From Nitrospirota bacterium (lineage in GTDB: Bacteria > Nitrospirota > Thermodesulfovibrionia > UBA6902), in NCBI GenBank assembly GCA_016213935.1, contig JACQZG010000019.1:644-61857 (forward strand): a stretch of DNA of 61,214 nucleotides, given 5' to 3'. Shown in pieces: positions 22,793 through 33,730 of the stretch. Within the stretch, counting starts at the first letter, position 1, and every line of letters starts with the position of its first letter. The notes under the pieces are model-generated. The model was not told the DNA's origin. It made no database searches and saw nothing but the letters and a program-made list of their open reading frames with translations. The position numbers and the translations under genes are program-made.

Positions 22793-25700
22793 GGTTTTGA
22801 TATGGAATCATTTTCATGCACGAATTCAAGAAAGACCTTGACCACCTCAGGGTCAAAATGCCTGCCGGATTCCGAGGCTATATACTCGAGTATTTTATCT
22901 CTTTCCCAAGCGTTTCTGTAAGGCCTGTCGCATGATAGAATATCCCACACATCGACAACAGTGAAAATCCTCGCGCCTAAAGGTATCTCTTTGCCCTTAA
23001 GCTTTCTCGGATACCCTGTGCCGTCCCAGCGCTCATGATGATAAAAAGGAATGCCGAGCGCGGGGCGAAGATATTTTATGCGGTAGAGAAGGTCCCTCGC
23101 GGCCGTTGTGTGCGTCTTTACTGTTTCCCACTCTTCATCGCTGAGTTTGCCCGGCTTAAAGAGTATGCTGTCAGGCGTATCCATCTTGCCGATGTCATGC
23201 AGAAGCGCGCCGTGCCTGATATGCAAAAGTTCAGCATCCTTTATCCCGAAAGCGCCTGCTATGCGGACAGTCATATCGGCAACTCTCTCAGTATGGCCGG
23301 CAGGCTCCCCCCTCAATTCAAGCGAAGAAGCCCACGCCTCTATCGTGCCTTCATTCGCCTCGATAAGCTCGGAATTTGAATTATTAATCTGATTAAAGAA
23401 CATCACCTCGTCAACAGCAATGGCAGCCTGAAGGGCAAGCGCCTGTATGAATTCGAGCCAGTCATCGTCCGGTTTAAAAGATTTGCGATGAAATATCTCA
23501 AGCACGCCTTTTACGATTCCCTTGCATACCAACGGGACCGCGACATAAGATACAAAGCCTTCCTTCTCGCACTCATTTGCGAAATCGATCGGGATTCCTT
23601 TATAGTTTCTTATTTCGGAAATCGAGACAACACTTTTTTCCATGACAGCCTGCTTTGCAGGCGATTCGAGAACCCTGTGAGCCTTTCTTCTGCCGGTCCC
23701 CGATAAAAACCCTTTTCCCGCGGCAGGCTCAAGCATAAAAGTTTTTTCATGAAGAATCAGAATAGACGCGGCATCAACCTTCATCTGGCTGACTATCTGG
23801 TCAAGGAGAATATTGAGGATGACATTCAGGTCAAAGCTTGACGCAATCGCGAGGTCGATTGCGTGGAGGGCCTTAAGCCTGTTCAACTGCATCTCGGCTG
23901 ACTCTTCAGCCATCTTGCGATCGGTGATATCCTCGCCTGAGCTTAATGTGCCGGTAATCACTCCGTCAGCGTCTTTCAGCAGAGAGTTGTGCCAGGCAAT
24001 CAGCCTATTACTGCCGCCTCTGCATAAGACATAATTTTCAAAATATCCCGTGCCCTTCACTTCGCCGCCCATAAGCTTAAAAAAGACAGCCTTTGTCTCC
24101 CGCCGTAAACCTTCCGGAATAAAATCATCAAACCATGACTTGCCTATAATTTCATCCGCATTGAATCCTAAAATCTCACAGCCTCTTCTGTTTATTGACG
24201 ATACATTTCCTTTTGAATCGAGCGCCAGCAGAATGACCCCGGCGATATCGAAGTAATTCCGCGCCTTGTCCCTTTCAGCCTTCGTCTGCATAGCTGCCTG
24301 CTTGCGTTCGGTGATATCCCTGATAATTGCGTTTAGATAATGCTCACCGTCCAGCAAAACCGGCGTAAGGATGACCTCGGCATCGAAGTAAGTGTTGTCA
24401 AACCTTTTATGCCTCCATTCGAAAATCTGAGACTCACTGCCGCGTGCTCCGGCAGTCAGGGATATCAGCCTGTCTTTGGAGAAGTTTTTGTCAGGCTGCA
24501 TGTAAGGAGAAAGGTCTGCCAACGATTTATTAAAGATGTCATGCCTGCCGGCCCTGAACATCTTTGTCGTCACAGGATTAAAATCCACGATTCTCGGCTC
24601 GTCCTGAAACATCTTCAGGATTATGACAGCATCAGGAGAATTATCAAATAACGTCCTGAATTTAGCCTCGCTCTTTCTCAGGAGGTTTTCTGATTCTATG
24701 CGTTTTGTGATGTCCCTGATAATGGCGGCAAAGAATGTTTCATTTCCCGCTTCCCACATTGAAAGCGAAAGCTCAATGGGAATTTCCTTCCCGTCCTTTT
24801 TTAACGCAGACATTTCAATGGTCTTGCCGATGATCCTGGTCTCTCCTGTTTTCACTACCCTCTCAAGCCCTTTATCATGGGCATCGCGGTACCGTTTCGG
24901 GATCAGAAGAGAAACCGGCTTGCCCGATAATTCTTCAAGAGAGTACCCGAAAATCGTTTCAGTTGCTTTATTTGCAAATATAATTATTCCCCGGCTGTCT
25001 GAAGATATGACCGCATCATTTGCGGTATCCATTATGGAGCGAAGCCGCTCTTCGCTCTCGAGCAGCCCGGATTCAGCCTCCCTGCGGACGCGGTTTTCTT
25101 TTATCAGTTTTTCTGTTGACGCCTTAAGGTTTTCAACCATGTTGTTGAATGAAGACGACAATTTCCCTATTTCATCATTTGACGCGTCTGTTAGCTTAAC
25201 TTCCAGATTTCCGGATGAAATTTGTTCAACAGCCTTTAACATGTTATTTAACCTTTTGGATATCCAGCTTGAACTGTAATACCCGGCTAAAAGAATCATA
25301 ATTATGCCGGCTGAAATACTGATCAATGTCAAGCTGATGATATCGCTTCTTGCTTTCCGCGCTTCATTCAGAGGAATATGAACTTCGAGAAAACCCGTAA
25401 CGGCATTGTTATAAAAAAGAGGGGCGTAGAAATTGCTGTACTGTATCCCGTTATGCAATCCGTCCATTATATATGTTTTCTCGGGTGCAAAGCGTTCCAG
25501 AATCTGAGGCGTGATATTCTTAGTTAATCCTTTTGCTTCGCCTTTTCGAGCTAAAGGCTCACCCTTGTCGTTATAGAGAAATACTCCGATTCCCGATGGG
25601 CCGCTTGCAAGGCTTTTCAGCGAATCGATATCAAGCGCCTTGCCGGCAATAATAATATTCGGGTTGTCTCTTGTTGAACTTGAAACAACACCTATGATGT

Positions 25701-26163
25701 AGAATCTGTTATTCAGTAAATATAATGATGATGAACGCACTCCCGCGATGCCTTTGTCAACAATGTCCAAGTCCATAATTTTTTCAACCGGGAAATCCTT
25801 ATTGCTGAAGGAGACTGTAAGGTTTTTATCGTGGCTGACCGCTCCCGTAAAATCTAATTCCTGATTTATCTTTACAGGCAATAACAATTTTGTCAGTTCA
25901 GCAACATTATTTTCCGCAAGCGCCTTTTCAATAATGGGTATATCGATCAGAATTTTCAGCCTTGCGCTCATATCGTCTACGCCGGCATTGATCCCGTTAA
26001 GCGCCGACATCCCGTAATTGCCTGTCTGATAACGAGTATTATCCTCAAGAATTGAAACGATATGATTAATATGAAGGGGGGTGAGCAGGGAAAAGACCAA
26101 TAAAACAATTGCGATAACCGGTATTAACAGCCGATAGATAATTTTATCGCCGGGTGTTTTCAT
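22789..26163 (-). CDS. Membrane sensor c-di-GMP phosphodiesterase (HAMP-PAS-PAS-PAS-GAF-HD-GYP)
   Basis: A 1124-residue sensor. It has membrane spans near 13-30 and 275-297 around an extracytoplasmic sensor, HAMP (about 300-350), three PAS domains (about 370-740), GAF (about 755-905) and a C-terminal HD-GYP domain. The catalytic residues look intact: LLHDIGKMD and HHERWDGTGYP. It should hydrolyse c-di-GMP in response to an external or redox signal. Its ATG shares a base with the stop of the substrate-binding protein gene upstream, so the two may sense together. Confidence 0.93.
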   Translation of the reverse strand: MKTPGDKIIYRLLIPVIAIVLLVFSLLTPLHINHIVSILEDNTRYQTGNYGMSALNGINAGVDDMSARLKILIDIPIIEKALAENNVAELTKLLLPVKINQELDFTGAVSHDKNLTVSFSNKDFPVEKIMDLDIVDKGIAGVRSSSLYLLNNRFYIIGVVSSSTRDNPNIIIAGKALDIDSLKSLASGPSGIGVFLYNDKGEPLARKGEAKGLTKNITPQILERFAPEKTYIMDGLHNGIQYSNFYAPLFYNNAVTGFLEVHIPLNEARKARSDIISLTLISISAGIIMILLAGYYSSSWISKRLNNMLKAVEQISSGNLEVKLTDASNDEIGKLSSSFNNMVENLKASTEKLIKENRVRREAESGLLESEERLRSIMDTANDAVISSDSRGIIIFANKATETIFGYSLEELSGKPVSLLIPKRYRDAHDKGLERVVKTGETRIIGKTIEMSALKKDGKEIPIELSLSMWEAGNETFFAAIIRDITKRIESENLLRKSEAKFRTLFDNSPDAVIILKMFQDEPRIVDFNPVTTKMFRAGRHDIFNKSLADLSPYMQPDKNFSKDRLISLTAGARGSESQIFEWRHKRFDNTYFDAEVILTPVLLDGEHYLNAIIRDITERKQAAMQTKAERDKARNYFDIAGVILLALDSKGNVSSINRRGCEILGFNADEIIGKSWFDDFIPEGLRRETKAVFFKLMGGEVKGTGYFENYVLCRGGSNRLIAWHNSLLKDADGVITGTLSSGEDITDRKMAEESAEMQLNRLKALHAIDLAIASSFDLNVILNILLDQIVSQMKVDAASILILHEKTFMLEPAAGKGFLSGTGRRKAHRVLESPAKQAVMEKSVVSISEIRNYKGIPIDFANECEKEGFVSYVAVPLVCKGIVKGVLEIFHRKSFKPDDDWLEFIQALALQAAIAVDEVMFFNQINNSNSELIEANEGTIEAWASSLELRGEPAGHTERVADMTVRIAGAFGIKDAELLHIRHGALLHDIGKMDTPDSILFKPGKLSDEEWETVKTHTTAARDLLYRIKYLRPALGIPFYHHERWDGTGYPRKLKGKEIPLGARIFTVVDVWDILSCDRPYRNAWERDKILEYIASESGRHFDPEVVKVFLEFVHENDSISKP

Positions 26164-27020
26164 TACTTGTTATCAAGAGGAATATAACCATTATCAGCCA
26201 GGATCGCGCGCCCTTTTGAACTGAAAATAAAATCGATAAACTCTTTTACCGCCCCGGCAGGCGCTTCTTTGACAACAAATCCCTGAGGCCTTGCCAATAA
26301 ATATTTGCCTGTTTTCACATTCTCGGGAGACGGGAAGACACCGTCAACAGACAGGACATTCAGATCCAGGCCATTTTTCATAATCGATGCCATAGACGTG
26401 AAGCCGATGGAATACGGCGAACTTAACATGCCGACATTCATGTCATTCGGGGTGCTCATAGTCACAGCCTTATCCGTGAATTTCCTCTCTTTGCTGAAAA
26501 AGGATGTTTCAAATAAGAGCACGCTGGCGGAAGAACCTTCAGGCCTGTTCAGAACGATGATGCTCTTGTCCGGCCCGCCCATCTCTTTCCAGTTAGTTGA
26601 TTCCCCATAGTATATGGCTCTGATATCATCGGATGATAAACCTTTCAGGTTAACTGAGGGGTGAGTGGAGAAGACAAGAATATCTTTCGCAAACCAGAAC
26701 TCGGCCAGGCCGAGCGACCTCTCCTCAGTATTGAGTTCTCTTGATAAAAGGCCTAAGGTGATCAAACCATTATTTACGCCTTTAACAGCCGCGCCTGTAT
26801 GGCCGGGTGAAGCGAAATCAATCCTGACTCCCCGCTTCTCAGCCTCAAAACTTTTGGCCAATATTTTGATTATGGGAATCACAGACTCGGAACCGCCAAT
26901 AATAATCTTAATAACCGCAGCAGGCGTTTTTTCTCCGGTTTCCTGCGCAGGTTCATGCTTATCCGAACTGCAGCTTGAAAATATAAAGAGCATCAAGATT
27001 AACGCTGAGAAAGCATTCAT
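26163..27020 (-). CDS. PstS-like substrate-binding lipoprotein
   Basis: A periplasmic binding protein of the phosphate/oxyanion type, with IIGGSESVIPIIKILAKSFE and the phosphate-loop-like GHTGAAVKGVNNGLITLGL. The signal is a lipobox (LFIFSSC) after a hydrophobic stretch, so it is a lipoprotein. ATG 27020 gives a compact signal peptide; starts at 27062 and 27089 overlap the kinase gene and are possible. It lacks any ABC transporter partner here and lies between two membrane sensors, which suggests a sensory rather than a transport role. Confidence 0.82.
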   Translation of the reverse strand: MNAFSALILMLFIFSSCSSDKHEPAQETGEKTPAAVIKIIIGGSESVIPIIKILAKSFEAEKRGVRIDFASPGHTGAAVKGVNNGLITLGLLSRELNTEERSLGLAEFWFAKDILVFSTHPSVNLKGLSSDDIRAIYYGESTNWKEMGGPDKSIIVLNRPEGSSASVLLFETSFFSKERKFTDKAVTMSTPNDMNVGMLSSPYSIGFTSMASIMKNGLDLNVLSVDGVFPSPENVKTGKYLLARPQGFVVKEAPAGAVKEFIDFIFSSKGRAILADNGYIPLDNK

Positions 27021-27024
27021 ATAT

Positions 27025-30000
27025 TTATTCTTTGATTTTATTTGATCGTTGCTGGGCGTCATGCCTTGTTCCCCCATTATTTTTATCATTCGCGGATTTA
27101 ATCCATTCGGTCACTTTATCGACGAGTTCCTGCGGCTCTATCGGTTTTGCTATGTAGTCATCCATGCCCGCCTGAATGCATTCTTCGCGGTCGCCTTTCA
27201 TGGAATGCGCAGTCATGGCGATAATGGGAATATGTTTCCCCGTTTCTTTCTCCATGGCCCGTAGCGCCGCCGTAGCTTCAAAACCGTTCATTTCAGGCAT
27301 CTGGACATCCATCAATATGAGGTCATATGCGTTCTTCTTTACGGCTTCGACGGCAAACTTGCCGTTTTCCGCGACATCGGCGGCAAAGCCCGCCTTTTCA
27401 AGTATCTTTAAAGCGACCTTCCGGTTTACGGGGTTATCTTCTACGAGAAGCAGCCTCACATTCGCGAGCCTTCTCTCCTCAAATGTATGGCTTGTGATAA
27501 TCTCCTTCACGCCCTGCCCTGCGCCCCTTTCCTTTTCCCCGAGCACGGCTTTTATGGTATCAATCAGCAGGGACTCTTTGACCGGTTTTATGAGATAGCC
27601 GTCATAACTGAATTCGCGCGCGTCTGCCACGTCTCCCCGGTATCCGAGAGAAGTGAGGATTATAATCGGTATATCCGTTATCCCCGAGGTATTCCGTATC
27701 GTCTTTGTAGTCACCCGGCCGTCCATGACAGGCATCATCATGTCAAGCAGAAGAAGTTTGAACGGATCTCCGGCCTCAGCCGCGCTTTTCAGCATATCAA
27801 CCGCCGCCCTTCCGTTATCTGCGGATGCTGTGCGGCAGTTATAATGCTCAAGCGTTTTTTCGAGTATCTTCCTGTTAGTCTTGTTGTCATCGGCTATCAG
27901 TACCCGCATCCCCCTAAGGTCTGCTTCGGGTATCGGCACCATCGCCTGCCTCTTTCCCTTCTTGAGCCTGAGCCTGAACCAGAACCTGCTTCCCTTCCCC
28001 TGTTCGCTCTCGATGCCTATCTCGCCATTCATAAGTTCTACAAGCTTTTTGCATATGGATAAACCGAGGCCTGTGCCGCCGTACAGGCGTGTAGTGGAGC
28101 TGTCAGCCTGGGTAAATTCATTGAATATTATCTTCTGGTTTTCAGGGGATATTCCGATGCCCGTATCAGATACGGAGAAGAGTACGGTTGCGTCGTCTTC
28201 GGTCTCAGCCTCAAACCCCGCCTTTATCACAATCTCTCCCGCCTCTGTAAATTTGACCGCGTTATTCCCGAGGTTAATCAGTATCTGCCGGAGCCTTGTG
28301 GGGTCCCCACCTACAAGCGAAGGAACCTCATGGTCTATCACGCAAACGATCTCAAGCCCCTTCTGATGGGCAAGGAGCGCGAGAGTCTCAGCTACGCCTT
28401 CCACGGTGAGCCTTAAATTGAAATCTATCTCTTCTATCGCGAGCCTGCCGGACTCCATCTTGGAGAAGTCGAGTATGTCGTTGATAATGTTAAGAAGCGC
28501 TGAAGAGCTCTTTTTAACGGTCTCGATGTAATCGCGCTGTTCTTCATCGAGTTTTGTCTCGAGGGCAAGCGACGTCATGCCCATTATGGCATTCATGGGA
28601 GTTCTTATCTCATGGCTCATGTTCGCAAGAAATTCGGACTTCACCCTGCTCGCGCGCTCAGCGGCCTCAAGCGCGTTCTCCATCTCCCTGTAAGCGCCCT
28701 CAAGCATCAGCATCATATTGTTGAAGGTCTCCGTGACTTCGGTTATCTGGTCGGGAGTGGAGATCTTGTAAACATTGCATATCTTGCAGTTGCCGTATTT
28801 CTGGGCGAACTGCCCCTGAACTTTGCCTCCGCAGAATGTGCCTGCACGTTGCCAGCACCTGACATTCCTTTTTCCATATGCTGGGCAGTCCGCCTTTTTG
28901 CAGTCTTTTATCTCCCAGCATGTCGGAATATTGGGATTGTCGGGAGGCACATAATGATAATTTTTAAAGCCTTTGGTCTCAAGCTGTTCGATGACATTTG
29001 AGAAAGTGTTAATGATAGAGCCGAGCCTCTCAGCCTTCTCCTCGGCGGATGTCTTGCTGCTCTTTAATGCCTCTTCAGTCATCCTGCGGATGCCGATCTC
29101 CTTCAGAAGGTCATCGCGGTTGACTGTTGTGGTTTTAAGCTCCTCTGTCATCTTTATAAAAGCATCGGCAAGCTCTCCTAACTCATCTTTTGTCTTGAGA
29201 TCCACGATGGTATTCAGATCGCCTCTGCCGATATTTTTTGTGGCATTGATCAGCCTTCTTACAGAAGTAATTATGTTCATTGATATCAATATGCCGAATA
29301 ATGCGGCAATTACGGTAACAACCAGCGAGAGGGTCAACATGCGGTTTTTTATGGCCAGAACGGAAGCGAATAACTCATCAGATTTATGCTCAATAACAAA
29401 GAACCAGCCGAGTCCGCTGAAGCTTCTGTATCCCTGAAAGTGTGCATGAACAATAAAAATCTCTCTGCCCTCATTCTCAGCATCTTCTTGATGACAGTTA
29501 TTAAATACGGAAAAACTATGACCGACGGTTGCATAGCCCTTTTCAGGCATAATATCCCCTGGTTCAGGAAGCAGACAGGAAAAATCATCATTGAACTTCT
29601 CGTTTTTGTATGAAGAATATATCAATAAACCTTTTTTGTCGAGCAGTCTCATCTTTATTGACTTGTGTTGTTTAGTAAGCTCTTCCAGCGTAAGGTCGTC
29701 GATGATCTTCTGAATCTCAAGAACGTTGAGCAGAACCTTCATAACGCCTATAAAATTCCCGCTGTCATCATCCAGACGTATCCCGGCCGCAATTGAATAG
29801 ATCCCTGCGCTTTCGTCATATTCAATATCTCCGACAGACAGCCCCTCCCTTTTCGCGGCTTGCCACCAGTATTCATCATCCTGCCGGTAATCCGTTGTCC
29901 TTTCAGTCATTGCCACGTTAGCACCGAATTTATTAGTAACAAAGACCTCAGGATAAACAGCATAGCCGTACTTTTTTTCTAAATATTTGATCTTCTCTTG

Positions 30001-30372
30001 AATTTCTATTGACAGATCATTCTTTAAAATAGCTTGCATGAAAGGTGTAATTTCATTTGCCGGAGCAGCTTTCCAGTCAGCGTCTTTGATATCTATGAAT
30101 GACCGGATGTCGCTGATCTCTTCAAATTCATGATTAGATCTTGCGACCATATCCCGCAGAAGTTTATCAGCGGAATACGCCTGAAAGTACTCTATCCTGT
30201 TACTAAGGCTCCTCTCTACAACATTTACTGCCCTAATGGCGATCAGCTTGTTGGCTTCGATAAAATTCATTTCAATGGCTTTTCTGCTCATCTCTGTTGC
30301 GACCAGCCCTCCAAGCCAGACCAGTACAGTGACAGATAAAAAACCTGCTAAAAGTTTGTATTTAAGTTTCAT
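27025..30372 (-). CDS. Hybrid sensor histidine kinase (dCache-HAMP-HisKA-HATPase-REC-REC) with Cys-rich insert
   Basis: A 1115-residue kinase. Membrane spans near 7-25 and 343-363 flank a Cache-like sensor. HAMP and a cysteine-rich segment (about 480-545, with [16 protein letters not shown] and NCKICNVYK) follow. The HisKA domain has SHEIRTP (H587) and the HATPase has [11 protein letters not shown] and [10 protein letters not shown]. Two receiver domains carry [12 protein letters not shown] and [13 protein letters not shown]. No output domain is fused, so phosphotransfer to another protein is expected. The Cys-rich part could bind a metal or cluster as a redox switch. First gene of the signalling operon. 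Confidence 0.93.
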   Translation of the reverse strand: MKLKYKLLAGFLSVTVLVWLGGLVATEMSRKAIEMNFIEANKLIAIRAVNVVERSLSNRIEYFQAYSADKLLRDMVARSNHEFEEISDIRSFIDIKDADWKAAPANEITPFMQAILKNDLSIEIQEKIKYLEKKYGYAVYPEVFVTNKFGANVAMTERTTDYRQDDEYWWQAAKREGLSVGDIEYDESAGIYSIAAGIRLDDDSGNFIGVMKVLLNVLEIQKIIDDLTLEELTKQHKSIKMRLLDKKGLLIYSSYKNEKFNDDFSCLLPEPGDIMPEKGYATVGHSFSVFNNCHQEDAENEGREIFIVHAHFQGYRSFSGLGWFFVIEHKSDELFASVLAIKNRMLTLSLVVTVIAALFGILISMNIITSVRRLINATKNIGRGDLNTIVDLKTKDELGELADAFIKMTEELKTTTVNRDDLLKEIGIRRMTEEALKSSKTSAEEKAERLGSIINTFSNVIEQLETKGFKNYHYVPPDNPNIPTCWEIKDCKKADCPAYGKRNVRCWQRAGTFCGGKVQGQFAQKYGNCKICNVYKISTPDQITEVTETFNNMMLMLEGAYREMENALEAAERASRVKSEFLANMSHEIRTPMNAIMGMTSLALETKLDEEQRDYIETVKKSSSALLNIINDILDFSKMESGRLAIEEIDFNLRLTVEGVAETLALLAHQKGLEIVCVIDHEVPSLVGGDPTRLRQILINLGNNAVKFTEAGEIVIKAGFEAETEDDATVLFSVSDTGIGISPENQKIIFNEFTQADSSTTRLYGGTGLGLSICKKLVELMNGEIGIESEQGKGSRFWFRLRLKKGKRQAMVPIPEADLRGMRVLIADDNKTNRKILEKTLEHYNCRTASADNGRAAVDMLKSAAEAGDPFKLLLLDMMMPVMDGRVTTKTIRNTSGITDIPIIILTSLGYRGDVADAREFSYDGYLIKPVKESLLIDTIKAVLGEKERGAGQGVKEIITSHTFEERRLANVRLLLVEDNPVNRKVALKILEKAGFAADVAENGKFAVEAVKKNAYDLILMDVQMPEMNGFEATAALRAMEKETGKHIPIIAMTAHSMKGDREECIQAGMDDYIAKPIEPQELVDKVTEWIKSANDKNNGGTRHDAQQRSNKIKE

Positions 30373-30396
30373 ATGATGATTAAGATAAAATTATAT

Positions 30397-30417
30397 AAAT
30401 TATATTAAATATAATTT
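30397..30417. promoter_or_regulatory. Perfect AT-rich palindrome upstream of the hybrid kinase gene
   Basis: Ten-base arms AAATTATATT and AATATAATTT around one central A, 24 bases before the kinase start. A candidate operator or a promoter-region dyad. Confidence 0.45.
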
Positions 30418-30505
30418 AAGATTACCATATATATGAGAAATTCCGGCATAATTTCAAAATACTGCATTTATTGAAGGTAGTAAAAAGAGGAGTGCGCCGG
30501 CAAAT

Positions 30506-31333
30506 TCAATAAAATTCTTTAAGGATTGCGTCTGTATCAGGCGGAATAAAGGGCCTGCGTATCAGCGGGATTTCTTTTATTACGGGTATCCTCTTTTCGT
30601 AAACCGGCCTGCTCTTTCTGTATATGATGCCGAGGGGTATCCGCTCCCCCCACTCGAGTGATCTTTCAAATGCCTTAACTCTATCGCCGGGGTCATATTC
30701 AGGCTCAAGATGATACACCCTTTCGCCGTACCATTGGTAAGTGTTTACCTTGTTAAATGAAACGCAGGGCTGGAGTATGTCGACAAAGGCAAAACCATTG
30801 TGATTCAGAGCATCCTTCATGAGATTTTTCAGATGATCCTTGTCTCCGGCGTAGCCTCTCGCGACAAAGGAGCAGTCAAGCGCGACGCCGAGCGCCATGG
30901 GGTTAAGCTCTTCGGAAAAGACGCCGAAGGGCTGGTTCTTTGTCTTTGTCCCCTCAGCGGTTGTAGGCGAAGCCTGGCCTTTCGTAAGGCCGTAAACCCG
31001 GTTGTCATGGACAAAAAGTTTTATATTCACATTCCTCCGCATCGCGTGTATAAGATGATTGCCTCCCTCGCCGTAGCAGTCGCCGTCTCCCGCGACAGCG
31101 ATGACCGTCATCTCATGATTGGCAAGCCTGATGCCTGTGGCAACCGGAAGCGTCCTGCCGTGCAGGCCGTTAAATGTGTTGCATTGGAGGTAATGAGGGA
31201 ATTTGGCCGCCTGGCCGATTCCCGAGACTATTGTAAACTGATGCGGTTTCAGCCCCGCCTCTTCTGTCGCGGCGTTAAATGCCGACAATATCCCGAAATT
31301 GCCGCAGCCGGGGCACCATGCGGGCTCTGTCAC
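30506..31333 (-). CDS. korB: 2-oxoacid:ferredoxin oxidoreductase, beta subunit
   Basis: A 275-residue thiamine-pyrophosphate subunit. The TPP/Mg motif is AGDGDCYGEGGNHLIHAMRRN with NRVYGLTKGQASPT after it, and the N-terminal WCPGCGNFGI carries cluster cysteines. With the alpha-gamma subunit encoded immediately upstream it oxidises a 2-oxoacid (probably 2-oxoglutarate or pyruvate) to the acyl-CoA, reducing ferredoxin. Substrate cannot be assigned from the sequence alone. Confidence 0.93.
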   Translation of the reverse strand: MTEPAWCPGCGNFGILSAFNAATEEAGLKPHQFTIVSGIGQAAKFPHYLQCNTFNGLHGRTLPVATGIRLANHEMTVIAVAGDGDCYGEGGNHLIHAMRRNVNIKLFVHDNRVYGLTKGQASPTTAEGTKTKNQPFGVFSEELNPMALGVALDCSFVARGYAGDKDHLKNLMKDALNHNGFAFVDILQPCVSFNKVNTYQWYGERVYHLEPEYDPGDRVKAFERSLEWGERIPLGIIYRKSRPVYEKRIPVIKEIPLIRRPFIPPDTDAILKEFY

Positions 31334-31334
31334 C

Positions 31335-33062
31335 TTATAACCCCCTGATATGGGCGTTCACCGCTCCCAAAAGTTCATTGAATGTAAAAGGCCTGCCGTC
31401 ATATTTCTTAATCTCCTTGTCAAAGAAGATGTAGCCTGTCTCCGCCTTTATAAGCTTGGCAAACTGGCCTGTGGCATTGTTCTCAATGCAGACGGAAAGC
31501 CTCGCGCTGCTGAGCAGGTTAAGGTAATTAAACTTCTCCTCGAGAGGGAAAGGATATATCTCGCTGAAATGAAGCATGGCAATGTTTTTTTCTTTTGATA
31601 GATGGTCGACGACTTCTTTTATCACGCCGTATGTCGAGCCCCAGCCAACGAGCACGATATCGGGATTTTCAGAGCCGTAAAGAAGCGGCGGAGATATCTC
31701 TTCCCTTATCATAGGCATTTTCTTTAAAAGCCTCTTTTCAACCATCTTCTTTCTTGTTTCCGCGTCTTCAGTGATGTGGCCTTCTTCGTCATGCTCGTCG
31801 CTGTCCGTAACGACAAGGCAGGATGATTCGCCGGGCACGGCTAAAGGAGAGACTCCTCTTTCTGTAAAAGCATGCCTTTGATATGTCGCAAGCCTCCGCA
31901 GTTCTTCGCCCCTCAGCCTGTAGTCCTGATGCGCGATTTTGCCGTTATTGAAATCATCGTATGTCCACTGGCTGTCGGCAAGGTACTGGTCAGTGAGTAT
32001 GAACGCGGGCACTTGATACTTTTCAGCAAGATCAAATGCCTTATTGGTAAGAATAAAAGCCTCCTGAGGATTGCCCGGCGCGAAGACTATCTTTGGGAAT
32101 TCTCCGTGCCCGCTATGAAGAAGAAAGAGGAGGTCGGCCTGTTCCGTCCTTGTCGGAAGCCCTGTGGCAGGGCCGGGCCTTTGGGCAAGGGCTACGACAA
32201 TCGGCGTCTCGGTCATTCCTGCAAGAGATACGCCCTCCTGCATTAACGCGAAGCCCCCGCCTGATGTGCCTGTCATTGACCTTACACCCGCGAATGATGC
32301 GCCGAGGGCCATGTTGACAGCGGATATCTCATCCTCCGCCTGTTCTACTATTATCCCGAATTCTTCCTCTTTACCCGCGATGTAGTTCATTATGCCGGTC
32401 GCGGGCGTCATCGGGTACGCGGCATAGAATCTGCAGCCTGATGCCACAGCGCCGTAGCCGACAGCCTCTGTTCCGCTGATGAGCAATTTTTGCCCGCCGG
32501 GGGATGAGATGCGGAAGCCGCAGTTAATGCACAGGGAAGAGGCAAAGTCATGGCCGGCGTCGGCTGTTCTGATATTGACGGATATGACCGCTTCCCCTTT
32601 TTTATTAAAAGCCTCTTTGATGAGTTCGGCGAGGATGCCTGTCTTGATGCCCAATATTCCGAGGACAGCGCCTGTAGCCGCGGTGTTAAGCATTATCCTG
32701 CTCCCGCCGTGTGTTAACGCGATATCGGAAAAAGGCACATTGATAAAATACGAATTTTCATGCCTGCGCTTTAATGAGGAGGAGTCATAGATGATTATGC
32801 CGTCGACAGAGAGCTCGCGCTCATGCCTGCTTATGCTTTCGCTGTCAAGCGCGACAAGGATGTCAATCCTCTCCCTGCTCGCGGATACAGGGGAATCAGA
32901 AACCCTTATCTGATAAAAATTATGCCCGCCCCTGATGCGTGACTCATAATCCTGGTGGGTGAAGACATGATAGCCTGACCTTGAAAAAACTTTAGCGAGA
33001 GTCGCGCCTATCGTCTGAACGCCCTGCCCCGCCTCTCCACCGATCTTTATCGTGTAGTCCAT
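31335..33062 (-). CDS. korA: 2-oxoacid:ferredoxin oxidoreductase, fused gamma-alpha subunit
   Basis: A 575-residue fusion. The gamma domain comes first (about 1-190: IKIGGEAGQGVQTIGATLA, RIRGGHNFYQIR), then the alpha domain (GTEAVGYGAVASGCRFYAAY, MTGTSGGGFALMQEGVSLA). This gamma-alpha order is typical of KorA in anaerobes. The beta subunit follows one base later. A transcript boundary probably lies in the repeat-bearing gap upstream. Confidence 0.93.
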   Translation of the reverse strand: MDYTIKIGGEAGQGVQTIGATLAKVFSRSGYHVFTHQDYESRIRGGHNFYQIRVSDSPVSASRERIDILVALDSESISRHERELSVDGIIIYDSSSLKRRHENSYFINVPFSDIALTHGGSRIMLNTAATGAVLGILGIKTGILAELIKEAFNKKGEAVISVNIRTADAGHDFASSLCINCGFRISSPGGQKLLISGTEAVGYGAVASGCRFYAAYPMTPATGIMNYIAGKEEEFGIIVEQAEDEISAVNMALGASFAGVRSMTGTSGGGFALMQEGVSLAGMTETPIVVALAQRPGPATGLPTRTEQADLLFLLHSGHGEFPKIVFAPGNPQEAFILTNKAFDLAEKYQVPAFILTDQYLADSQWTYDDFNNGKIAHQDYRLRGEELRRLATYQRHAFTERGVSPLAVPGESSCLVVTDSDEHDEEGHITEDAETRKKMVEKRLLKKMPMIREEISPPLLYGSENPDIVLVGWGSTYGVIKEVVDHLSKEKNIAMLHFSEIYPFPLEEKFNYLNLLSSARLSVCIENNATGQFAKLIKAETGYIFFDKEIKKYDGRPFTFNELLGAVNAHIRGL

Positions 33063-33103
33063 TAAATAACCGTTCTGTTTTTGTTCCCGCTTTGTAAAAC
33101 AGG

Positions 33104-33179
33104 CCTGCCTGTCCGGCAGGGAGAAAGGGGGATTTAATTAATTCATAAAATCTCCCCAAACCCTCTTCAACAAAGAGGG
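33104..33179. repeat. REP-like hairpin and GC-rich dyad between korA and the ferritin cluster
   Basis: CCTGCCTGTCCGGCAGG at 33104-33120 is a perfect CCTGCC/GGCAGG hairpin. CCCTCTT at 33161 pairs with AAGAGGG ending at 33179. The second may terminate the ferritin transcript on the minus strand. Both resemble dispersed-repeat types seen elsewhere in the window. Confidence 0.5.
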
Positions 33180-33227
33180 GCATTTTCAGGAATGAAAAAA
33201 TCGAACAAGGTGTCTTCGCAATCTAAT

Positions 33228-33686
33228 TCACTTCATCAGTTTCGAAAGCTCTCTTATATGAGCCTTCTCTTCATTTATTATCCCGTCGAGTATCCCATGT
33301 TCGGTTATAATCTCTCTCATCGCGTAAAAATAAAGAAGGGTCTCTTTCTCGAACGAGAGCGCGTGCCGCAGAGCCTCTTTTCTGTTTTTTATGTTAGTTA
33401 GGGACGGGAGAGCCTTTTTATTGCCAAGAAAGAACTCGGACTCCACGATAGCCCTTAAATAATGCGAAGCCTCTTCCCAATCAACATTCTCGACATTAAA
33501 GACCCTTTCCTTCATTGCGGAGAAAGACTTTTCATGCAAAACCTCCTGAGCGGCAAGATATTCAAAGAGCTTGGCGAGTTCCTTCTCTTCGGCAAACATG
33601 CCTGCCAGAGTCCTGTAGAATTCATACCCAAGCCTCTCTGTCTGAATCGCCTGCTCCACAATCTCCTGAATCGAATAATTCTGCAT
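33228..33686 (-). CDS. Ferritin-like/rubrerythrin-family diiron protein
   Basis: A 152-residue four-helix-bundle protein with paired ExxH-type motifs: TERLGYEFYRTL, AAQEVLHEKSF, FEKETLLYFYAM and INEEKAHIREL. No rubredoxin domain. It is one of two such proteins in this cluster with a nitroreductase, probably handling peroxide or iron. Confidence 0.85.
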   Translation of the reverse strand: MQNYSIQEIVEQAIQTERLGYEFYRTLAGMFAEEKELAKLFEYLAAQEVLHEKSFSAMKERVFNVENVDWEEASHYLRAIVESEFFLGNKKALPSLTNIKNRKEALRHALSFEKETLLYFYAMREIITEHGILDGIINEEKAHIRELSKLMK

Positions 33687-33730
33687 TCTATCCTCCGGTA
33701 TTTTGAACTTTTCAACCTTCTCCGTCCGGA

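Noticed and set aside
24623..25279. Long plus-strand open frame opposite the HD-GYP gene
   Set aside because: It is a shadow of the minus-strand gene, lacks a ribosome site and shows no protein-like motif.
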